Part shown: positions 59,002-64,000 of the stretch, piece by piece
Layout: every line of letters begins with the position of its first letter
Position numbering within the stretch: position 1 is the stretch's first letter
Assembly: GCA_002352215.1 (NCBI GenBank)
Contig: DEIB01000016.1
Coordinates: 1 to 64,000, forward strand
Length of the DNA: 64,000 bases
Direction: 5' to 3'
DNA from: Chthonomonas sp. UBA2785
Lineage (GTDB): Bacteria; Armatimonadota; Fimbriimonadia; Fimbriimonadales; Fimbriimonadaceae
Notes under the pieces: generated by a model
Database searches by the model: none
What the model saw: only the letters and a program-made list of their open reading frames with translations
What the model was told of the DNA's origin: nothing
Program-made: the position numbers and the translations under genes

Positions 59002-59742
59002 GTGTACGGCCTCTACGCGTTCGACCTCGACGGCACCATCTATCGGGGCGACGAGGCGATTGACGGGGCGGCCGAGACGGTGCGCACCCTGCGAGAACGC
59101 GGGGCGCGGGTGGTCTATCTCACCAACAATTCCGCCGCCACTCCAGCCGGAGTGGCTCTTAAGCTTGAGAAAATGGGCATCCCTTGCGAGCCCGCGTGGG
59201 TGTACGGCACCGGTCCGTTTGCGGCGCAGCTTTGCCGTGATCGGGGCTACCGGCAGGTGCATGTGGTGGGCGAACCCGCTCTCCACCAAACCTTTGCCGA
59301 AGCGGGGCTACACCCGGACAGCCGCAACCCCGAAGCGGTGGTGGTGGGCATTTGCCGAGCCCTCACCTACGAGATGATCGCGCAAGCGGCCGACCTGATC
59401 CGGGCCGGCGCCCCCTTCATCGCCACCAACACCGACGCTACCTATCCGATGGCCGGGGGGCGACTCCAGCCCGGGGCGGGGGCCGTGGTGGCCGCGATCC
59501 AAACGGCCGCCGGACGCGAACCCGAGGTGCTGGGCAAGCCCGCCCCCGCCATGCTCTTGGCCGCGATGAAGGAGGCCGGGGTCGAGCCCGCAAGCACGCT
59601 GATGGTGGGCGACCGCTACGAGACGGACATCCTTTGCGGGCAAGCAGCGGGGTGCGACACCTGGATGGTCACCACGGGCGTGGTCACGGATCGGCCCCAT
59701 GGCCAACCCGGCGGCGAGAACCTCCGCGAACTCCTGAACTAG
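59002..59742 (+). CDS. HAD-superfamily phosphatase (NagD/PGP-like)
   Basis: 246 aa from a GTG, 5 nt after the previous stop. The HAD motifs are F-D-L-D-G-T-I (7-13), L-T-N-N-S (~39-43), a Lys in L-G-K-P-A-P and V-G-D-R-Y-E-T-D-I at the end. The C2-cap layout (A-T-N-T-D-A-T-Y-P, P-G-A-G-A-V-V-A-A-I) is that of NagD/phosphoglycolate phosphatase relatives. The substrate is unknown. Its stop interlocks with that of the convergent gene. Confidence 0.9.
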   Translation: MYGLYAFDLDGTIYRGDEAIDGAAETVRTLRERGARVVYLTNNSAATPAGVALKLEKMGIPCEPAWVYGTGPFAAQLCRDRGYRQVHVVGEPALHQTFAEAGLHPDSRNPEAVVVGICRALTYEMIAQAADLIRAGAPFIATNTDATYPMAGGRLQPGAGAVVAAIQTAAGREPEVLGKPAPAMLLAAMKEAGVEPASTLMVGDRYETDILCGQAAGCDTWMVTTGVVTDRPHGQPGGENLRELLN

Positions 59743-60629
59743 GAACTCGAATCGCCCTGCTGAACCCGAAGTTCATCTTCGGCTTGCTTCACGGCTTTGA
59801 GTTCGCTGAGAACTGCATCGAGCGTCTGCGAACTCGAATACTCCACCGGCGCGGCCCCCGGGGTGCTCGAAAGACTCGATTGCGCCCCTTCTACCTCGTC
59901 GGCTAGGTGCCGCAACCGTTCCGCCACCGCCATCCCGCCCCGCACGATGTGCTCGCTGTGGGCCGACTTGTGCGCGTATTCGGTCCAATCCGAAGCCGCC
60001 AAGGTCTTGAGATTGTTGAGCGCCTCGGTGATCTCGAGGTCAAAGAAGTCCTTCATCACGCCCTTGGCCTCTACATCGCGGTCGCGCTGCGGCAACCCAA
60101 TGGCAGAAGCCGCCATCGTCATCAGTTCGCTCATCGCGGTATCCGCCGCGAGCTGGGCTTGCTGGCGCACGCCCGCCCAGTGTGCGCCGATGTCGGGGGC
60201 ATTCCAAATGGGGCCGTTGAGCGCGGCCTGCACCCGACTCCAGTGGTAGGCACTGGCTTCCAAGAGCTGTAAGACCGAGGCATCCACTTCGCGGTGTAAG
60301 CGATTTCGCCCGCGCAGAGCCTGGAACGGCTTGGAGGAATGGTGGGCTTGAATCTTGGCCCGCTCGGCCTCATTGCGGGGCTTGCCTTGGCGTTTGCGCA
60401 GAACATTGACAGCCCAGCCCCCGGCGATGAGGGTGAGAAAACCCGCGATGATTCCCGGTCCCGGATTGCTAAGGGCGACCCCGGCCGTAATCCCGACCAT
60501 CGGCGCGAGGGCGAGGACACTCACAATGCCACCCCCAATGGCCAGGTCTTGGCGCGCCTTGGCGGGATCGTTCTGCGCGTAGGTCAGGAACGCGTTCACA
60601 TAAGGCAGTCGCTTGTCAAATCGGGCCAT
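59739..60629 (-). CDS. Membrane protein of unknown function with helical cytoplasmic domain
   Basis: 296 aa. Two adjacent transmembrane helices (~30-52 and ~55-75) are followed by a basic segment (R-K-R-Q-G-K-P-R) and a ~200-residue helical region with coiled-coil character near the C-terminus. No catalytic motif or known family is apparent. It stands alone, divergent from the TatD gene, with an S-S-S tail. The ATG at 60629 is the only good start. Confidence 0.65.
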   Translation of the reverse strand: MARFDKRLPYVNAFLTYAQNDPAKARQDLAIGGGIVSVLALAPMVGITAGVALSNPGPGIIAGFLTLIAGGWAVNVLRKRQGKPRNEAERAKIQAHHSSKPFQALRGRNRLHREVDASVLQLLEASAYHWSRVQAALNGPIWNAPDIGAHWAGVRQQAQLAADTAMSELMTMAASAIGLPQRDRDVEAKGVMKDFFDLEITEALNNLKTLAASDWTEYAHKSAHSEHIVRGGMAVAERLRHLADEVEGAQSSLSSTPGAAPVEYSSSQTLDAVLSELKAVKQAEDELRVQQGDSSS

Positions 60630-60703
60630 GCGTTGGTAAGTGTGCTCCTTAGTGTCCTACGGCGGCGGGTTGCATCCCGCGCGCAATCGGTATACCGTCT
60701 GGC

Positions 60704-61483
60704 GTGCGGTTCGTGGACACTCACTGCCATATCAATGACCGAGAGGCCTTCCCGGACCCCAATCGGACGCTCCATGAGGCCCAAGGGCACGGGGTGGACC
60801 GTTGCATCGTCATCGGCATTGACGAAGGGCTCAGCGAGCGGGCCGTGCAACTGGCCGAGCGCTACCCGGGCGTGTGGGCGGTGGTCGGTTGGCACCCCAA
60901 CCATGCCCATGAGTGGACGCCGGAGGGCTGGGCGCGCATAGAAGCCTGGGCCACTCACCCTCGTGTGGTCGGCATCGGCGAAACCGGGCGCGACAACCAC
61001 TGGGATTACGCCCCCGCCGCCCAGCAGTGGGAGGTGTGGGAGCGCCACGTGGACCTGGCCCAGCGCGTAGAGAAGCCGATTGTAATCCACTGCCGCGAGG
61101 CGTACCCGGAGCTGTTGGACTGGCTGGAAGCGCACCCGGTGAGCGTGCCGCTGCTCTTCCACTGCTGGGCGGGTAATGCCGAGGATGCTGAGCGCGCGAT
61201 CCGGCTGGGTGCGTGGTTCGGTGTTGACGGCCCGGTGACCTACAAGAAGGCCGACGAACTCCGGGTCGTGGTGGCCATGCTGCCCCGCGACCGCGTTCTG
61301 CTGGAAACGGACGCGCCCTACCTGACGCCGCACCCGCACCGGGGCGAGCGCAACAAGCCCGCCTACATCCCGCTGATTGCCGAGGGTTTGGCACGGGTGT
61401 GGGGGTGCAGTGTGGGGGAAGTGGCTTCGGTCACCACCACAAATGCCAAGCGGCTCTTTCCCGCGATCGTAGGAACCGCTTAG
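60704..61483 (+). CDS. tatD: TatD-family metal-dependent hydrolase/DNase
   Basis: 259 aa from a GTG. Metal ligands of the TIM-barrel family are all visible: D-T-H-C-H-I near the start, G-E-T-G-R-D (Glu), V-I-H-C-R-E, F-H-C-W-A-G and E-T-D-A-P-Y-L-T-P-H-P. Family members have 3'-5' exonuclease or other hydrolase activity; which one applies is unknown. TACCGT lies 5 nt before the GTG. The stop interlocks with that of the convergent 103-aa gene. Confidence 0.92.
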   Translation: MRFVDTHCHINDREAFPDPNRTLHEAQGHGVDRCIVIGIDEGLSERAVQLAERYPGVWAVVGWHPNHAHEWTPEGWARIEAWATHPRVVGIGETGRDNHWDYAPAAQQWEVWERHVDLAQRVEKPIVIHCREAYPELLDWLEAHPVSVPLLFHCWAGNAEDAERAIRLGAWFGVDGPVTYKKADELRVVVAMLPRDRVLLETDAPYLTPHPHRGERNKPAYIPLIAEGLARVWGCSVGEVASVTTTNAKRLFPAIVGTA

Positions 61484-61791
61484 CGGCGGCGCCCGGTGGC
61501 GGGCTGCACGTCAATCTCAAGCTGAGGGGCCGTGCTGGCCGTCTCGGGATCCACAGCCGAAGACGTCGGCTCCGGTGTATCGCTCGACCCCGCTTTGGGA
61601 GGCTCGCCAGCCAACACAGGCACACTCTGCACGATGTTCTTGGGCAGGACGCCCGTGGGGATGCGCGGCCCCACAAAGAAGTAGCCGACCATCGCCACGA
61701 GGCCGGGGATCAAAACCCATTTTGTGATCTCCCAGACAATGCGCGAACCTCTCGATTCGCCCAACTCACGCGCGTCAGCACGGTGTTCCAT
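61480..61791 (-). CDS. Small single-pass membrane protein, unknown function
   Basis: 103 aa. A charged N-terminus, one transmembrane helix (~24-42: W-V-L-I-P-G-L-V-A-M-V-G-Y-F-F-V-G), then a Pro/Ser/Thr-rich tail. No family is recognised. Its stop overlaps that of tatD by 4 nt, the same arrangement as two other convergent pairs in this window, which supports it being real. Confidence 0.5.
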   Translation of the reverse strand: MEHRADARELGESRGSRIVWEITKWVLIPGLVAMVGYFFVGPRIPTGVLPKNIVQSVPVLAGEPPKAGSSDTPEPTSSAVDPETASTAPQLEIDVQPATGRRR

Positions 61792-61873
61792 AAACTTGCG
61801 TGGCCAAGGGCCAAGCCCACATATTGTGACTCATCCCTGGGGCCAATTCGTTCCAAGGGCCACACTGACCACG

Positions 61874-61879
61874 TAGGAT
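61874..61879 (+). promoter_or_regulatory. -10-like TAGGAT for the gene at 61887
   Basis: TAGGAT ends 7 nt before the GTG at 61887. Confidence 0.5.
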
Positions 61880-61886
61880 TACGAGC

Positions 61887-63629
61887 GTGCGAGCCGAGAT
61901 TTACGAAGATTTGTGGGAAGTCGAAGCCGAGACCTTCCAGACCCTGCCACCAGATGCGGGGCACTCGGCGTACCCCTACGTGCCCTTAGCGGCCTCGGGC
62001 GCAGCGCAAATGGTGAGCCTGCGCACCGTGGTGCTGGAGAACCAATGGACACGCATCACGGTCTGCCCTGACCTCGGCGGGGCCATTGTCGCGTGGCACG
62101 ACCTACGAACGGGAGAAGCCATTTTGACGGCCCCCAAGCGACTGGCCTCAACTTCTGGCGGAGTGCGAGGGGCAACCGTGGCCGCAGGACTGCAATGGCG
62201 GACCTGGCCGGATGAACGACGCCTGATGACCGGTCGTGTGGACTTTCGCATTCACGCCGACGAAGATGAAGCGGGAGCGGTTTCGCTTTTCCTGCACGAA
62301 GTGCTGGCCGGGGTACCCGCCCACTGGACGGCCTGCCTCACCTTGGAACCAGATTCGGCGGCCCTGCGGGTCGAGTTTCGATTGCAGAACCTCAGCTTGC
62401 TTGCCTTACGCCTGGATAGCGGGTTCTCATTGGCGGGGGCCGAATGGGATGCGAACCTATGCTCATGGCTTGCCCCGGGGACGGGAGGTTTGGGGGTCGT
62501 ACCTCAACGGGGTGCGATGTACGCCGACGATGCAGGGCTTCGCCGGCGAGGGGACGCCCAACCGTGGCTAGCCCCGGGAGCGGTGGAGGCTTGGAGCTGC
62601 CTGCTCGTTCCCTACTCGGGCTTTGCCGCAAGCCCTGAGGAACGTCCTCAGGTTGTGGTCGGCGAGGCCGGCGTGATGATGGCTTCCCAGGCCGGACTGA
62701 GCTTCCAGACCGCCAAGGCGTACGAGGCGGGACGGCTGCTCCTTGGGACAGCCGACGGCCAGACCCACACGGCGCCCTTGGCCTGGCAACCTGGTCCCCC
62801 GGTGGTGTTCCGCACCGAACAGCTACCCGGACAGCCCACCGCCGCGAGGATCGACGCGGCAGGACAGACCGGATGGCTCAATTGGCCCGTAACGCCAGGG
62901 CCGACTTCCGTTTCTCCCTCCGGCGCGATGGCCGCCCTGGCTGAGCCTGCGGAAGGCTCCGAAGAAGCCGCGTGGCATGCCGCCATCACGAGCGGGCAAC
63001 CTCTCCCGGACGTGACCAACCCGCTCCTTCGGCCCCTGGCCGACCTGGAAACCGCCCGCCGCGCCCTGGCCGAAGGCAACGACGAGGCCGCCGCCACCGC
63101 GTGCCAGTGGTGCCTAGCCCGCACCCACGACCAAGTCACCGCCTGGTGGCTTCACGCCATTGCCCAGCGCCGCCTCGGCCGCGCCGAGGAAGATGAAAGT
63201 CTGGCCCACGCGATGGTGCTGGATCCCATGGACCTGCGCCTGCGGGCCGAGAGCTTCTTGCGCCAGCCGGTCGCCGAGAGCAAGGAACCGTTGCCCTTCT
63301 TGCGGCCCCTGGCCGCCAATGCCGACGCCGCCGTGGGGGTGGTGGGCGACTACATCGCCCTGCGGGGCACCATGGATGCCGCCCGCCTGGTGGACGAACT
63401 CATCCGGCACCGCGATTTGCCGATGCTCCGCTACCTGCGCGCATGGAGCTACCTCAAATTCACGCGCATGGAAGCGGAAGCGATGACCGACCTGCGTGCG
63501 GCCGCAGCCCTGCCTCTGGACCCGCCTTTCCCCTGGCGACCCCTGGAAAAGCAGATCATCCGAGACCTCGCAGAGAGGTTCCCGGATGATGCGGCTCTCC
63601 AAAGCTGGAGACGGCTAGTACTCGATTAA
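61887..63629 (+). CDS. Mutarotase-like (DUF5107-type) protein with C-terminal TPR-like helices
   Basis: 580 aa from a GTG supported by TAGGAT. The first ~330 residues look like a galactose-mutarotase-type beta-sandwich as in DUF5107 proteins (V-L-E-N-Q-W-T-R-I-T-V-C-P-D-L-G-G-A-I near the start). Residues ~385-575 are Ala/Leu-rich helices resembling TPR repeats (L-A-R-T-H-D-Q-V-T-A-W-W-L-H-A-I). Such proteins are thought to bind or process carbohydrates; the assignment is by overall pattern. No signal peptide is seen. It ends 9 bp from the convergent secretin-like gene. Confidence 0.6.
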   Translation: MRAEIYEDLWEVEAETFQTLPPDAGHSAYPYVPLAASGAAQMVSLRTVVLENQWTRITVCPDLGGAIVAWHDLRTGEAILTAPKRLASTSGGVRGATVAAGLQWRTWPDERRLMTGRVDFRIHADEDEAGAVSLFLHEVLAGVPAHWTACLTLEPDSAALRVEFRLQNLSLLALRLDSGFSLAGAEWDANLCSWLAPGTGGLGVVPQRGAMYADDAGLRRRGDAQPWLAPGAVEAWSCLLVPYSGFAASPEERPQVVVGEAGVMMASQAGLSFQTAKAYEAGRLLLGTADGQTHTAPLAWQPGPPVVFRTEQLPGQPTAARIDAAGQTGWLNWPVTPGPTSVSPSGAMAALAEPAEGSEEAAWHAAITSGQPLPDVTNPLLRPLADLETARRALAEGNDEAAATACQWCLARTHDQVTAWWLHAIAQRRLGRAEEDESLAHAMVLDPMDLRLRAESFLRQPVAESKEPLPFLRPLAANADAAVGVVGDYIALRGTMDAARLVDELIRHRDLPMLRYLRAWSYLKFTRMEAEAMTDLRAAAALPLDPPFPWRPLEKQIIRDLAERFPDDAALQSWRRLVLD

Positions 63630-63638
63630 GTCGCGGGC

Positions 63639-64000
63639 TTAGTGGCCGGTGCCAGCGGCGGGCGGGCGGTTGCCTCCCGTCGTTGCGGCGGCCTTGGGCC
63701 GGATGAGAATGCTGCGCGAGTCCGTGAGCACGTATTCGAGGTCAGCGGCCTTCGTCACCGTGTCCAGCGCAAACTTGAGCGTGGTGCCCACCAGGAAGGC
63801 GTCGAGCTTGTAGGCCGGTACCTTGGCGTCCACATCGATGATGATGCCGCTCTGGCGCTGGAAGTCCGCAAACACGGCGCGGATATCGGCGCGCTCCATC
63901 TTGGTGGTGACCAAGCGCTTGAGGTCGTTTTCGGTCAGACGGATCGGCGGCGGCGGAATCACCGGGCCACCCTGGGTGCCGGCGCCCGTGCCACTGCGCT
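63639..64000 (-). CDS. C-terminal fragment with a secretin/TonB short N-terminal (STN)-like domain (5' truncated)
   Basis: The frame stays open to the window edge, so the start lies beyond 64000; 120 codons are visible. The part around T-E-N-D-L-K-R-L-V, V-F-A-D-F-Q-R-Q-S-G-I-I-I-D-V-D and L-D-T-V-T-K-A-A-D-L-E-Y-V-L-T-D-S-R-S-I-L-I matches the STN/secretin N-terminal pattern found in secretins and TonB receptors. Here it ends the protein, followed by a Gly/Pro/Ala tail, so it may be a stand-alone envelope protein rather than a secretin. A Gly/Pro-rich stretch precedes it. Confidence 0.55.
   Translation of the reverse strand, partial: RSGTGAGTQGGPVIPPPPIRLTENDLKRLVTTKMERADIRAVFADFQRQSGIIIDVDAKVPAYKLDAFLVGTTLKFALDTVTKAADLEYVLTDSRSILIRPKAAATTGGNRPPAAGTGH

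Overview
This GC-rich window looks like chromosome from a diderm, flagellated, free-living bacterium. The outer membrane is suggested by a Kdo transferase (WaaA), a GspE/PilB-type secretion ATPase and a secretin-like fragment at the right edge. A UbiE/MenG methyltransferase next to a long-chain polyprenyl synthase suggests menaquinone. The gene mix (tricorn-like S41 protease, DPP-IV-like S9 peptidase, M29 aminopeptidase, twin flotillins, FHA/VWA genes, SPINDLY-type glycosyltransferases) and the many promoter-like hexamers placed just before start codons would fit Armatimonadota (Fimbriimonadia-like). That assignment is inference and no 16S gene is present. I see no tRNA, IS element, prophage or CRISPR array.

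Layout. 1-4.4 kb: end of a WD40-like protein, then a leftward set (hydrolase, DUF433 protein, purC, waaA). 4.4-10.4 kb: ASCH protein, NAD(P)HX repair enzyme, then two membrane FHA proteins facing a VWA protein. 10.5-12.9 kb: purE, folD, the RNase P RNA gene rnpB and RNase HIII. 12.9-14.0 kb: one AT-rich gene of unknown function, the best candidate for recent transfer. 14-22.8 kb: M29 aminopeptidase, KimA/APC transporter, polysaccharide deacetylase, MscS channel, S9 peptidase. 22.8-29.7 kb: nitrilase and an AddAB-like helicase pair. 29.7-36.1 kb: SAM methyltransferase, two TPR-SPINDLY glycosyltransferases and a GspE/PilB ATPase. 36.1-41.8 kb: tricorn-like protease, phosphodiester glycosidase, LD-carboxypeptidase. 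41.8-44.8 kb: the conserved rpmH-rnpA-yidD-yidC-jag block without dnaA. 44.9-49 kb: leuC, small genes, an oxidoreductase, tsaE. 49-53.7 kb: flagellin with tandem sigma-28-like sites, an ABC permease with a large insert, plsC, a VOC protein and an AT-rich small gene. 53.8-57.2 kb: NfeD-like gene plus two flotillins. 57.3-64 kb: ubiE/menG, polyprenyl synthase, HAD phosphatase, TatD nuclease, membrane proteins of unknown role, a mutarotase-like/TPR protein and a truncated secretin-like gene.

Cross-cutting signals. At least 13 genes have a TANNNT hexamer 5-9 nt before the start codon, and rnpB has the same hexamer 6 nt before its RNA end; this suggests leaderless transcription. Several operon joints overlap by four bases as NTGA, using ATG, TTG and, for rnpA, apparently CTG. 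Three convergent gene pairs interlock their stop codons. The most system-like clusters are the FHA-FHA/VWA group, the AddAB-like pair whose nuclease motif looks degenerate, and the methyltransferase plus twin glycosyltransferase group. None can be called a new system from sequence alone.
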